Source of the DNA: an uncultured delta proteobacterium
GTDB taxonomy: Bacteria; Myxococcota; Myxococcia; Myxococcales; 40CM-4-68-19
Assembly (NCBI GenBank): GCA_903911145.1
Contig: CAIWCD010000015.1
Span: forward strand, 1 to 64,000
Length of the DNA: 64,000 bases
Direction: 5' to 3'
Positions 24,565 to 33,730 of the stretch are shown here, in pieces (the stretch's first letter is position 1; every line of letters starts with the position of its first letter). The position numbers were made by a program, and so were the translations under genes. The notes below the pieces were generated by a model. The model did not search any database and was not told the origin of the DNA. It saw only the letters and a program-made list of their open reading frames with translations.

Positions 24565-25209
24565 TCAGCGCATCTTCTGGCGCAGCGCTCCCGCGACCAT
24601 CTCGATCGCGATGTCATTGTTGCCGCCGTGCGGAATGATGATGTCCGCGTATCGCTTGCTCGGCTCGACGAAGCCCAGGTGCATCGGGCGCACAGTGCGG
24701 AAGTACTGCTCCATCACGCCGTCGAAATCGCGGCCGCGCTCCTTGATGTCGCGCGAGAGGCGGCGCAGCACGCGGACGTCGTCGTCGGAGTCGACGAACA
24801 CCTTCACGTCGAGGAGCTTGCGCACCGGCTCGAGAGAGAGGACGAGGATCCCCTCGATGATCAGCGCGTCGCCAGGGCTGACGTGGACGCTCTCGGCCGT
24901 TCGCGAATGCGCGGTGAAACTGTAGATGGGCTTCTGGATCGCCCGGCCCGCCTGCAGTTCCGCGATGTGCGAGACGAAGAGATCGGTGTCGAACGCGTCG
25001 GGGTGATCGAAGTTGAACGCGCGGCGTTCATCGAGCGGCGTGTCCGACAGGTCCCGATAGTACGAGTCCTGATCGAGAAACGCGATGGGGTGACCTGCGA
25101 GCCGTTCGACGAGCCGACGAGCCACGGTGGTCTTCCCACTCGCGGTTCCTCCGGCGATTCCGATGGTGAGTGGGCGCACGAGGCGGTCGTGTAGGGGGTC
25201 GGGTGGCAT
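24565..25209 (-). CDS. udk: Uridine kinase
   Basis: A 214-residue enzyme that phosphorylates uridine and cytidine in pyrimidine salvage. The P-loop GGTASGKTT is at 20-28. DQDSYYRDLS near 45-55 and FDHPDAFD near 66-73 are uridine-kinase signatures, and IIEGILVL near 113-120 is the Walker-B-like strand. Length is normal. Confidence 0.95.
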   Translation of the reverse strand: MPPDPLHDRLVRPLTIGIAGGTASGKTTVARRLVERLAGHPIAFLDQDSYYRDLSDTPLDERRAFNFDHPDAFDTDLFVSHIAELQAGRAIQKPIYSFTAHSRTAESVHVSPGDALIIEGILVLSLEPVRKLLDVKVFVDSDDDVRVLRRLSRDIKERGRDFDGVMEQYFRTVRPMHLGFVEPSKRYADIIIPHGGNNDIAIEMVAGALRQKMR

Positions 25210-25316
25210 TGCGTCAAGTCACGACTGCGCAAAGCCATGCGTGGCGCGGGTTTCACGAACGACGCTGCGATCCTTCTTGCCTCGACAGATCGCTTCCGCG
25301 AGGATGCGCCGCACCG

Positions 25317-28004
25317 ATGGCCACCGATTCAGATGAGCTCAAGCAGGTCGCCGCGGAGGCCGACGACATCGCGCGGAATGTCTCGCAGCGGCTCGGCACT
25401 GCGCACCTCTTGCTGGCGCTGTTCACGTTCGAGAACGATGCCGATCGCCTGCTGCGTGAGCGGGGCCTGAGCGAAGACGAGGTGCTCTCGCTGCTCGCGA
25501 AGGCGGGCAAGTCTCCAGAGGAGCCGGAAGGTCTTGTCAGCCAGGCACTCGCGCGCGCACGCCAACTCGCCGACGACTGCGTGCACGAAAAGACCGATGC
25601 GCTGCATCTGCTCGTCGCGCTCACTCGCCTTCCCCGCTCGGCAGCCACGACACTGCTCGAGCGCGCGGCCGCGCCAGTGGCCAACTTGCGCACTGCCGCG
25701 CTCGCTCGCCTGACCGGGCCGTTGCGAAAGCGAGCGTCCCGCGATGAGCCCGTCTACGAACCGGCGCGCGCTCCGCTCGCTCGCGATCCACGTCGTGAAC
25801 CTCTGCATTCGCACGTCGCGCCGCTCGCCTCGCGCGGACCTGCTGCGCTCGGATCGATTCCGCAGCCGGCCCTCTCGCACGGGCCGCGCACAGCTGTGAC
25901 CGAGGCCCCGTTGCCGCGTGCACACGGGCTCTCCGATTCATCCGCACCGCAGTCTCTCGACGGACGATCGGCCTCGTTCGGAGCGCCCGATCTGCGCAAT
26001 CTCAGCGAGGGGGCCGTGCGTCCATCGCGCATTGGACTTCACGAATCGCGCGGACCGTCTGGTTCCCCCAGTGTCGCGCCTGATGCGGGTGGCCGATTCG
26101 CGCTCGATCCGCAGAAGTATCCCTGGCTCGCCACGCACGGACGCAATCTCTCGCAGCTTGCGGCGGCGGGAACGCTCGACGCAGCGATCGGTCGCGAGGC
26201 AGAGGTCGAGGAGGTTCTCGACATTCTCGGCAAGAGGCGCGCGAACAATCCTGTGCTCGTCGGCGAACCAGGCGTCGGAAAGACCGCGATCGTCGAAGGC
26301 CTCGCGCTCCGCCTCGCGGAGTTGGCGCAAACCGCAGCGGGCCCAGCGCGCGTGGGAGATGCGCAGCCGTTCGACCGCATCATCGTTGAGCTGGACGTCG
26401 GCGGGATGGTCGCCGGCACGGCGCTGCGCGGCTCCTTCAGCGAGCGGCTCCTCGGGATCAAGGAAGATGTGAAGCGCGCAGATGGGCGCGTGATTGTCTT
26501 CATCGACGAGCTGCACATGCTCATCGGCGCCGGCAGCACGGGCGAGGGGCCGCAGGACGCGGCCAATGAGCTCAAGGCAGCGCTCGCGCGCGGCGAGTTT
26601 CCCTGCATCGGCGCAACCACGCATGACGAGTTTCGCAAGCACATCCAGGGCGACCCGGCGCTCGAGCGGCGCTTCGTTCCCGTGCTCGTGCGCGAACCTT
26701 CGGCGCGACAGGCTCTGCGAATTCTCGAGGGTGCAGCTCCTCGATACCAGGCGCACCATGGCGTGCATTTCTCTGCCGATGCGCTCGAGGCCGCGTGCCG
26801 CATGACCGCGCGATACGTGCGCGATCGGTTTCTTCCCGACAAGGCCTTCGCCGCGATCGATCTTGCCGGCTCCCGGGCGCGGCGCGAGGGAAAGATCGAA
26901 GTCGATCACGATGACATCGCGCGCGCAGTGGCGCGGATGGCGGGAATTCCAGAGGAGCGACTGCTGCAGCCCGATGGCGAGCGGTTCCTCACACTCGAGC
27001 GTCGCCTCTCCGAGCGCATCGTCGGACACGAGCGTGCGCTCAGTTCGCTCGCGCGCGTGCTGCGCCGCAACTGCGCCGGGTTCGCCGGACAGCGCCCGCT
27101 CGCCTCGCTGCTCTTCGCCGGCCCGAGCGGCGTCGGCAAGACAGAGACCGCCAAGGTGCTCGCAGAGGAGCTCTTCCCCGCGGTCGACGCGAGCGGCACA
27201 GCGAGAAGCGGCGCGCTCGTGCGCCTCGATCTCTCGGAGTTCAGCGAGCCGCACAGCGTCTCGCGTCTCGTCGGCGCGGCGCCCGGCTACGTCGGATACG
27301 GCGAAGGCGGTCTGCTCACGGAGCCAGTGCGGCGCAACCCGGCCTGCGTCGTTCTCCTCGATGAAGCGGAGAAGGCCCACCCGGCCGTGCTCCAGCTGCT
27401 GCTTCAAGTCCTTGACGAAGGCCAGCTCACCGACGGCCGCGGCCGCCGCGTCGATTTCACGGCCGCGGTGATTGTCCTGACAAGCAACGCGGGCGCAGCA
27501 GCGTTCGGAGGCACAGGGCGGCCCGCTGGCTTCGCGGCCCAACCGAGAGAATCGCTCGAGGCCGCTCCTGGCGCGGTCGATCCGCTTGCGCTCACGTTGC
27601 CGCCTGAGCCGTCGGAGCACCCGCAGTCCGCACGCGCACTCGAGATGGCGCGCGGAACTTTCGCGCCTGAACTCTGGAGCCGCTTCGACGAGCGGCTGAT
27701 CTTCGCTCCACTCTCGCGCGAGCAGGTCGCCCGCGTCGCACAGCTGCTGCTCGCCGAATCCTCTCGCCGACTCTGGGACGAGCGACGGATCGCGTTTCGC
27801 ACAGGCCCCGGCCTCGTCGAAGCACTCGTGCAGGCGGGCGGGTTTCTTCCCGCGCTCGGCGCCCGTCCGATGCGGCAGGCCATCGAGCGGATGGTCGAAT
27901 CACCGCTCGCCGATGAGATCCTCTCGGGCCGCGTGAAGAGCGGAGACCGGCTGCTGGCGCTGGCGAGCGCATCGGGCATCGAGTTTAGAAGAGAGCAGCC
28001 GTGA
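25317..28004 (+). CDS. clpA: ClpA-like AAA+ protein unfoldase
   Basis: An 895-residue Hsp100 unfoldase. Clp-N repeats cover about 1-140, then an unusually long Pro/Arg/Ser-rich linker (about 145-260) precedes two AAA+ domains. D1 has Walker A GEPGVGKT near 315-322 and Walker B VIVFIDE; D2 has GPSGVGKT near 601-608 and VVLLDE. There is no ClpB-type middle coiled coil, so it is ClpA-like. The ClpP-binding loop region of D2 is expanded and has AGF where ClpA usually has an IGL/IGF tripeptide, so ClpP pairing is uncertain. It could be a specialised Clp ATPase. The next gene overlaps its stop by 4 bases. Confidence 0.85.
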   Translation: MATDSDELKQVAAEADDIARNVSQRLGTAHLLLALFTFENDADRLLRERGLSEDEVLSLLAKAGKSPEEPEGLVSQALARARQLADDCVHEKTDALHLLVALTRLPRSAATTLLERAAAPVANLRTAALARLTGPLRKRASRDEPVYEPARAPLARDPRREPLHSHVAPLASRGPAALGSIPQPALSHGPRTAVTEAPLPRAHGLSDSSAPQSLDGRSASFGAPDLRNLSEGAVRPSRIGLHESRGPSGSPSVAPDAGGRFALDPQKYPWLATHGRNLSQLAAAGTLDAAIGREAEVEEVLDILGKRRANNPVLVGEPGVGKTAIVEGLALRLAELAQTAAGPARVGDAQPFDRIIVELDVGGMVAGTALRGSFSERLLGIKEDVKRADGRVIVFIDELHMLIGAGSTGEGPQDAANELKAALARGEFPCIGATTHDEFRKHIQGDPALERRFVPVLVREPSARQALRILEGAAPRYQAHHGVHFSADALEAACRMTARYVRDRFLPDKAFAAIDLAGSRARREGKIEVDHDDIARAVARMAGIPEERLLQPDGERFLTLERRLSERIVGHERALSSLARVLRRNCAGFAGQRPLASLLFAGPSGVGKTETAKVLAEELFPAVDASGTARSGALVRLDLSEFSEPHSVSRLVGAAPGYVGYGEGGLLTEPVRRNPACVVLLDEAEKAHPAVLQLLLQVLDEGQLTDGRGRRVDFTAAVIVLTSNAGAAAFGGTGRPAGFAAQPRESLEAAPGAVDPLALTLPPEPSEHPQSARALEMARGTFAPELWSRFDERLIFAPLSREQVARVAQLLLAESSRRLWDERRIAFRTGPGLVEALVQAGGFLPALGARPMRQAIERMVESPLADEILSGRVKSGDRLLALASASGIEFRREQP

Positions 28005-28969
28005 CGACTGCGCGGCTCCCGCGCACGGCAGCGCTGCTGGGATGTGGCGCTGTCGGAAGCGTGCTCTTGCCCGCGCTGCGCACCCACAAGGTCCGCATCG
28101 TCGCTGCATGGAATCGAACGCCGCGCACGCCGCAGTGGCGGTCGGGCGCGCTGCCGCGAGCGATTCGCGAGGCAGAGATGGTGATCCTCTCCGTCGCCGA
28201 CGCTGCGATCGCTCTTCTCTGCGCAGAGCTCGTCTCGCAACGGCTGATCGGTCCGGGGCAGACCGTGGCCCACCTCGCAGGCGCACTCGATCTTACTGCG
28301 CTGCAGCCGGCACTCCTCTGCGGTGCGCGAATCGGCTCGATGCATCCACTGCGCGCGGTGCCGCCGGGAAGTCGCGCCGACGCGTTCGCGGGGGCAACGG
28401 CCGGAATCGATGGCTCGGATGATGAAGCGCGAGGGCAGCTCACCGCGCTCGCGCAGACGCTCGGCATGGAACCGTTGGCTGTGTCGGGTTCTCGCGCGCT
28501 CTACCACGCGGCCGCTGTGCTGGCGGGCGGCTCGCTGGTCGCGCTCTTCGCAGAGGCCGTGCGCGCATTCCAGAGTGCAACCGGCGCGACAGAGACTGAA
28601 GCACGCACCGCGCTCCTCCCGCTGGCAAGAGGAGCGTTCGACACGCTGGCATCGCGCACGCCCGCGCAGGCGGTGACAGGGCCCGTTCCGCGCGGAGACG
28701 CGGCAACGCTGGCAGCCCATCTGAGCTCGCTCGAGGCACACGATTCGCGCACAGCCGCGCTCTATCGCGAACTGGCGAAGCTCTCTCTGGCCCTCGCCCG
28801 CAGCGCGACCCGAGCAGCGCCTGAGCAGCTCAGCGCGGTCGAGCGGATTCTCGAGCTGCCCGCTCTTGCATCACCATCACTGCAAGCCCTTCGTAGCGGC
28901 GCCGCGACGAAGGGGGATCCAGCGAGACCGCGGCAATCGGCGAAGAAGCCAGTCACCCGCAAGCGCTGA
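28001..28969 (+). CDS. Rossmann-fold / DUF2520 protein
   Basis: A 322-residue protein. AALLGCGAVGSVL near 10-22 is a dinucleotide-binding loop. The N-terminal half resembles NADP-dependent reductases such as ketopantoate or pyrroline-5-carboxylate reductase, and the C-terminal half matches the helical DUF2520 domain (YHAAAVLAGGSLVALFAEA near 166-184). The tail is basic. The GTG start overlaps the clpA stop as GTGA, so both are translated from one mRNA. Substrate unknown. Confidence 0.85.
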   Translation: MTTARLPRTAALLGCGAVGSVLLPALRTHKVRIVAAWNRTPRTPQWRSGALPRAIREAEMVILSVADAAIALLCAELVSQRLIGPGQTVAHLAGALDLTALQPALLCGARIGSMHPLRAVPPGSRADAFAGATAGIDGSDDEARGQLTALAQTLGMEPLAVSGSRALYHAAAVLAGGSLVALFAEAVRAFQSATGATETEARTALLPLARGAFDTLASRTPAQAVTGPVPRGDAATLAAHLSSLEAHDSRTAALYRELAKLSLALARSATRAAPEQLSAVERILELPALASPSLQALRSGAATKGDPARPRQSAKKPVTRKR

Positions 28970-28991
28970 TGCACGCGGCAACCGCATAGTC

Positions 28992-29009
28992 ACTGCATGA
29001 TTATGCAGT
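28992..29009. repeat. Palindromic AT-rich word between convergent genes
   Basis: ACTGCAT-gatt-ATGCAGT is a perfect 7-bp inverted repeat with a 4-base loop. The core TGCATGATTATGCA differs by one base from the palindrome at 29780. No T-run follows on either strand, so a terminator is doubtful. Confidence 0.55.
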
Positions 29010-29017
29010 CCGCTCGC

Positions 29018-30328
29018 CTACTTTGTGGCCGGACTGTTGGCCGGTGGAGCCGGTGCGGACGTCGGCCCGCTCTTCGCTGCGCACGCGTTGTGCTCCAGCA
29101 CAATCTTGCGCGCGTCGGCGCTCGAGGGCTGGATCGAGAACTGCTCTCCGAGCTTCACGAGGAACATTGCGTCGTGATGCACAGAGGCCGCGCCCGCGTC
29201 GGTCTTCGAAGAGATCGGCCGCGTCACGATCAGGCGATCCTTGCCCGAGGCGGCGCTGCGCCACTCGCCGGCCTCGAACTCCGCACCGCCCTTCGACAGC
29301 TCTCGAGCGTAGGCCAGGCTTCCTTCATCGAAGCACCGCTTGACTACACAGAGCGCCTGCGCTTGCGCATCGATCGCAGTCGCGCACGGATCAACCGGTG
29401 CTGCCTCCGCACCATGCGCGTCGTCGCCGTCGCCCGCGTGCTTGTCACCCGCCGAGGCGCGCAGACGCGCGGCTGACTTCTCGACCAATGGCTGCAACTC
29501 GCTCTGAAGAATACGGCTTCGCGGAGCGACATCCTGCGCCGCGCGCGCGGCCTTCCAGGCCTCGAAGACGCAAGCGTCATCGCCGCGCGCCGCGCAGACA
29601 CGCAGGATCGCCTCGGGACCGACCACCGAACCTGGCTGCACCGCAGCCAGCTTCAGCGCAGCTTCCCGCGCGGCCTCGAGATCGCCGTGGCTCTCGACCA
29701 GCGCCTGCGCAAGCCCGCGCAGGGCCAGAGCATCAGACGGATCCTTCGCCAGCGCCGCCCGGAGACGCTCCGTCGCCGCTGCATAATTATGCACCGCCAA
29801 TGCAGCCAGGCCCTGCTCTGCGGCGGTCGCATCCGAGAGCACGTTCAGAGAGGCCTGCGCACGCGCGACCTCGAGTTCAGCGACCGGGATCTCCGGATGC
29901 GCCGCGGGGAGGAACACGCGAGGAGGAGCCGACGTCGTCTGCTGCCCGACGGTTGCACGGCTCCCGGTGTCTGCGAGCGCATCCCCTCCCGGCGCCACGC
30001 TGATCGGAAACGGCGCAGTCGTGTCGACCGGCGTGCCCGGGTATTGCCAGAGCAGCGCTTCGCTCGCGAGGCAGTAATCAAACTTTGCGTCGATGCTCCC
30101 CTTCCCGCTGTGCGCGAACGCGGCGTAGACCTGCCCGCTCTTGCGCACAAGCAGCTCGAGCCGCACCGTGCCAGCGAGTGAGAAATTCCCGAGATCGACC
30201 GCCCGCAACGCGCAGCGGTCGACATCGGACTGCATGGGCAAGCGCTCGGCACGCGCGGCCCCGGCGCCGCAGAGCGCGAAGAGAGCCAACCAGTTCAACG
30301 GCGAGAGGACTCTCTTCGGCACAGTCAC
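29018..30328 (-). CDS. Exported TPR-like protein, paralogue of the next gene upstream
   Basis: A 436-residue protein with a signal peptide (about 1-28, cleavage after ARA). The middle contains TPR-like helices (ALRGLAQALVESHGDL, PEAILRVCAARGDD). The C-terminal part has CVVKRCFDEGSLAYARELSKG, then an AGEWRSAA block and HNAC. The same landmarks in the same order occur in the upstream gene, although the N-terminal halves differ; the two look like diverged tandem duplicates. The ribosome-binding region is weak. Function unknown; an envelope role is likely. Confidence 0.75.
   Translation of the reverse strand: MTVPKRVLSPLNWLALFALCGAGAARAERLPMQSDVDRCALRAVDLGNFSLAGTVRLELLVRKSGQVYAAFAHSGKGSIDAKFDYCLASEALLWQYPGTPVDTTAPFPISVAPGGDALADTGSRATVGQQTTSAPPRVFLPAAHPEIPVAELEVARAQASLNVLSDATAAEQGLAALAVHNYAAATERLRAALAKDPSDALALRGLAQALVESHGDLEAAREAALKLAAVQPGSVVGPEAILRVCAARGDDACVFEAWKAARAAQDVAPRSRILQSELQPLVEKSAARLRASAGDKHAGDGDDAHGAEAAPVDPCATAIDAQAQALCVVKRCFDEGSLAYARELSKGGAEFEAGEWRSAASGKDRLIVTRPISSKTDAGAASVHHDAMFLVKLGEQFSIQPSSADARKIVLEHNACAAKSGPTSAPAPPANSPATK
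29780..29793. repeat. Perfect 14-bp AT-rich palindrome in a coding region
   Basis: TGCATAATTATGCA reads the same on both strands and encodes VHNYA. It is one base different from the core at 28994-29007, 786 bases away. Confidence 0.6.
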
Positions 30329-30352
30329 GCGAACTCCCGACAGCCCAGAGGG

Positions 30353-31540
30353 CTACTTGCAGGCGTTGTGATCCTTGCTGATGTTGTACGCGGGCAGGTT
30401 CTCCTTGTACGGCTTCATGTCGACGTTGTCGCCGAGCACGACCGCCCACGAGGCGTCCATGTTCTGCCCCTTCTTCTTTCCGCTCGAGCGGATTGGGATC
30501 GTGACGATCGTCGCACCGCCGACGCCCGCCGCCGACGACATTTCGCCGGCAGAGTAGGCAGAGCCACTCGCCTTGGTGAGCTGCTGCGCATACGCCTGCG
30601 CGCCCGCCTCGAAGCAGCGCTTGACGTAGCACTTGGCCTGATCCGGACCCGTCATCTTGTAGCAGCCGAGCGGATCAGCCTTGGCCATCTTCGCCTCCGC
30701 CTCGGCCTTCGCCTTCTCCATGTCGGCCTGCCGCGACTTGTCCGCCGCATCGAGCCGGCCGTTCGCCGCCTTGACGATGTCGTTGAGCTGCGCGAGGTCG
30801 AGCGAGCGATCCTTCACGTCCTCGGACTTGGTCGCATCAACGAAGTTCTTCACGGCGCACTCGTCATCGCCCGCCTTGATGCAGACGCGAACGAGCGCCT
30901 CGAGCGACGCTGCGTTCTTCGCCAGCGTGACGGCCTTCTCCGCCGCCGTGCGGGCGCGCTTGAGATCGCCACCGGACTCCACCAGCGTCTGCGCCAGGCC
31001 GCGAAGTGCGCGCACATCGTCCGGCTTCGTGGTGAGCACCGAGCTGAACGTGGCCTCGGCGTCGGAGTACTTGTGCACGTAGTAGTAGCCCCAGCCCTTG
31101 TCGCTCGAGTCGGCCCAGTCGGCGAACGTCAGCGAGTCCTGCGCGAGCGCCTCTTCGAACGGCGCGGGGGGAAGCGTGTTGAGCGCGTGGATGCCGCAGC
31201 CGCCCTGCTGGCAGGAGACCATCCAGCCGAAGATGTGATCCGTCTTCGAACTCTCGATCTTGTTCTCGACGCTGAGCGCGGTCATGCAGCGGAAGAACTG
31301 GGGCGAATCAATCTTGCTGCCGTCGTGGAACCAGGCCGCCGGGATGGCGCCGTCGGTGTCGACGATCATCATCATCGTGCCGTCACCGGCGAGGTGGTTG
31401 TTGCCGATCGCCGCGTGCGTATAGCAGACGGAGACGTCGGTGCCCTGCAGGTCGCGCAACGTGGCGGGACGGGGCTTGGGGCCGCACGCGGCGGCGAGGA
31501 TCAGGGCGAGACAGGCAGACGTACGAGCGGCGCGCATCAT
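30353..31540 (-). CDS. Lipoprotein with TPR-like middle, paralogue of the downstream gene
   Basis: A 395-residue predicted lipoprotein: MMRAARTSACLALILAAAC ends in a lipobox. Conserved blocks shared with the downstream paralogue are ALRGLAQTLVESGGDLKRA near 183-201, CVKAGDDEC-like (VCIKAGDDEC), CYVKRCFEAGAQAYAQQLTK near 308-327, AGEMSSAAG, and the terminal HNACK. A Lys/Glu/Ala helix at about 255-290 may be a coiled coil. AGGAGG stands 5-8 bases before the double ATG. The promoter region just upstream is AT-rich (about 31557-31590). Confidence 0.8.
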   Translation of the reverse strand: MMRAARTSACLALILAAACGPKPRPATLRDLQGTDVSVCYTHAAIGNNHLAGDGTMMMIVDTDGAIPAAWFHDGSKIDSPQFFRCMTALSVENKIESSKTDHIFGWMVSCQQGGCGIHALNTLPPAPFEEALAQDSLTFADWADSSDKGWGYYYVHKYSDAEATFSSVLTTKPDDVRALRGLAQTLVESGGDLKRARTAAEKAVTLAKNAASLEALVRVCIKAGDDECAVKNFVDATKSEDVKDRSLDLAQLNDIVKAANGRLDAADKSRQADMEKAKAEAEAKMAKADPLGCYKMTGPDQAKCYVKRCFEAGAQAYAQQLTKASGSAYSAGEMSSAAGVGGATIVTIPIRSSGKKKGQNMDASWAVVLGDNVDMKPYKENLPAYNISKDHNACK

Positions 31541-31611
31541 GAAACCCTCCTGGTGAAATCGTTGTAGAAAACAACTATTGAAGAGATTGGGAGCATCGGC
31601 CGATTCACAGG

Positions 31612-31923
31612 TCAGTCGCCGAGCTGCGCGAGAGCTGAAGTGAGTTCCGAGAGCGCATGCGCATTGCCCTGCGTCCGGGCCTGCCCCTGGCCTTCGCGAT
31701 AGACGCGCCTCGCGTCGTCAACGTGGCCGGCCTGCTCGTGGAGCTGGCCGAGGATGAGGTACGCCGGGACGTAGTCGGGCTTGCTGCCGGTGAGCGTCGA
31801 AAGCTCTTCGATCGCGCCACTCACGTTTCCTGCACTGCGCTGCTCAAGCGCGAGGGCATAGCGCGGGAATGGATCGGTGGGACGCGCTTGCGCGAACTTT
31901 CGGAGCTGGGCGATGCGGTCCAT
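31612..31923 (-). CDS. Small TPR protein
   Basis: A 103-residue soluble protein made of about two TPR units (FPRYALALEQRSAGNVSGAI; PAYLILGQLHEQAGHVDDA) and a C-terminal helix. It has no signal peptide. It follows the hypothetical membrane protein gene by 28 bases on the same strand. TPRs bind protein partners; no partner can be named. Confidence 0.8.
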   Translation of the reverse strand: MDRIAQLRKFAQARPTDPFPRYALALEQRSAGNVSGAIEELSTLTGSKPDYVPAYLILGQLHEQAGHVDDARRVYREGQGQARTQGNAHALSELTSALAQLGD

Positions 31924-31951
31924 GGAGCGCGGCTTGTAGATCGCGGCGACC

Positions 31952-32563
31952 TTACTGTCGAGGGGCTTTCGACCGAGCGAGGATCTCCTCCGGAGTCGAA
32001 GCGCGCAGCGCCCCGAGTTGAACGAGGACCGCGCCTCGCTCCTGCCGCAGATGGATCTCGCGCCGCAGTCGCTCGAGCTGCTCCATTCCGCCTCGAACCG
32101 ACAGCTCGCTGATGAGGGACTCGCCACCGCGATGCCAGCGCAGGCGGAGCAGCGGAAGCTCTTTTCCTGCGAGCGGCGCGAAGCCGCGATGGAGGCTCGC
32201 TTCATCGATCCACGCCATCGGCCATGCGAGGATCGGCTGCGTCTGTTCATCCGGCGCGCCTGCTTCCCGACGCAGAAAGAGCGCCGCGTTGCTGCACCAG
32301 AGGTCGCCGACGCATGGCGTGCTCAGCGCCGCGAGCAGCAGCGACGTCCCATCCGCGAATCGGCTGCCATGAAAGAGCGCAGCCTCCGAGGCGTAGCTGC
32401 GCTCACCCTCAAGCCCGAGTGAATCGAACGCGGGCAGCGGCTGCGCGACGATGCGGCGATGGCGTGCCCGCAGCGCCCGCGAACGCACGAGCACAAACGC
32501 GAACGCGCCCGCGATCAGGATGATCGCGAGCGCGCTCAAGACAGCCAGAAGATGCACGCGCAA
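31952..32563 (-). CDS. Hypothetical protein with one N-terminal membrane anchor
   Basis: About 203 residues. A hydrophobic segment near the start (LLAVLSALAIILIAGAFAFVLV) anchors a soluble domain of unknown fold, which contains two Cys (STPCVGDLWCSNAAL) and a Leu/Arg/Glu helix near the end (EQLERLRREIHLRQE). I prefer the TTG at 32563, right after the FHA gene stop with GGAG 6 bases upstream; the ATG at 32608 would overlap the FHA gene by 44 bases. Probably co-transcribed with the FHA gene. Confidence 0.65.
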   Translation of the reverse strand: MRVHLLAVLSALAIILIAGAFAFVLVRSRALRARHRRIVAQPLPAFDSLGLEGERSYASEAALFHGSRFADGTSLLLAALSTPCVGDLWCSNAALFLRREAGAPDEQTQPILAWPMAWIDEASLHRGFAPLAGKELPLLRLRWHRGGESLISELSVRGGMEQLERLRREIHLRQERGAVLVQLGALRASTPEEILARSKAPRQ

Positions 32564-32564
32564 A

Positions 32565-33644
32565 CTACTCCGCTGCGGCCTCGGTGGTGCCGCCAGCCTG
32601 AAGCTCATCGAGCTCCTTGAGCTTCTCCTCGACCGTGCTCACCGACTTGTCGAAGCTCTTCTTGCAGCTCGAGACGATCTCCGCAGGCGACTTCGCCTGG
32701 ATGCCCTTGTCGACGCTCGCGCACATGCCCTTGTTGCCCTGGTTGAAAGCGGCATCGGCCTGCACGGCAAACTGCATCGTTGCCGACGAGAGCTTCTTCC
32801 AATCGGCGATGAAGGCAGTCGTCACCTGGTGGCGCGCTTCGATCGCCTCGCTCACTTCGGCCAGCTTGTCTTTGATCTTCTTGTCGGCGACCGCGTCCGT
32901 GAAGCCCGCGAGCCCCGTCGTCTCGGCCGATGCGCGCGCTGAATAGTCATTCAGCGAAGTCACGATACGGTCGTACGTCTTGCTCAGCTCGCGATATCCG
33001 CCGACGACCTTCTTCGCGTCCTCGCCCTTCGGCGGCTCCGCGCAGGTTGCCTTCGGAATGCCATTGGCTTCCTTGGCGAGGTCGCCCATCTTGTCGACCA
33101 CCGAGGCGTACGGCTTGGCCTTCTGGTTGTCGCGCGCCATCGCAACGAAGCTCGCGACCGCCTCGAGATCCTTCTTGTGCTGCTTGCTCTTGCTCATCAT
33201 CACGCCGATGGCGACGATGGCGATCACGAGCACGACGAAGCCCGCGACCATTCCGCCGATCAGCTTGGGCGACATGCCGGCGTCGGGGCGCTTCTTGCCG
33301 CCGACGACATCGACGCGAATCGAGGTCTGCCCGAGGCGGATCACGTCGCCGTCGAAGAGCTCGGCGTCGGTCACGCGCTCACCGTTGAGCCACACGCCGT
33401 TGGCCGAGCCGGCATCGCGCACGCGGATTTCGCCGTTGATCTTGGTGACCTCACAGTGTCGACCCGACATCGAGCCGTCCTTCACGGAGATCTCGCACTG
33501 ATCCGAGCGGCCGATGCCCATCGTGATGGAGCGCATCGGGTACGATTTCTCGACCCCGGACGGCCCCTTGACGATGAAATTGGCCGACACCCCGTCGAGC
33601 AGCGCGGGGTTGATCATCTCGGTTTTCGGTGTTCCTTCGCCCAT
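32565..33644 (-). CDS. FHA-domain membrane protein
   Basis: A 359-residue protein. The FHA domain covers about 20-115: MGIGRSDQCEISVKDGSMSGRHCEV carries the Arg, Ser and His used to read phosphothreonine, followed by DAGSANGVWLNGE. A membrane span lies near 127-149 (LIGGMVAGFVVLVIAIVAIGV). The C-terminal 200 residues are helical and predicted extracytoplasmic, with four Cys. It may read Ser/Thr kinase output at the membrane, but no kinase gene is adjacent. An 8-bp palindrome lies in its coding sequence at 32937. Confidence 0.88.
   Translation of the reverse strand: MGEGTPKTEMINPALLDGVSANFIVKGPSGVEKSYPMRSITMGIGRSDQCEISVKDGSMSGRHCEVTKINGEIRVRDAGSANGVWLNGERVTDAELFDGDVIRLGQTSIRVDVVGGKKRPDAGMSPKLIGGMVAGFVVLVIAIVAIGVMMSKSKQHKKDLEAVASFVAMARDNQKAKPYASVVDKMGDLAKEANGIPKATCAEPPKGEDAKKVVGGYRELSKTYDRIVTSLNDYSARASAETTGLAGFTDAVADKKIKDKLAEVSEAIEARHQVTTAFIADWKKLSSATMQFAVQADAAFNQGNKGMCASVDKGIQAKSPAEIVSSCKKSFDKSVSTVEEKLKELDELQAGGTTEAAAE
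32937..32956. repeat. AT-rich inverted repeat inside the FHA gene
   Basis: CGCTGAAT-agtc-ATTCAGCG is a perfect 8-bp inverted repeat with a 4-base loop. It encodes SLNDYSA on the gene strand. Confidence 0.5.
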
Positions 33645-33730
33645 GGTCGTCTCAGCCCCTATTCGGAAGATGCGCGCGGGTCCGCTAGCCTATTTTCAGG
33701 ATCTGCGCAAGGTCAAGAAAGCTCAACTCA

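Noticed and set aside
25938-27620. Minus-strand frame of 560 codons
   Set aside because: Antisense to the ClpA-like gene, whose Walker motifs are on the plus strand.
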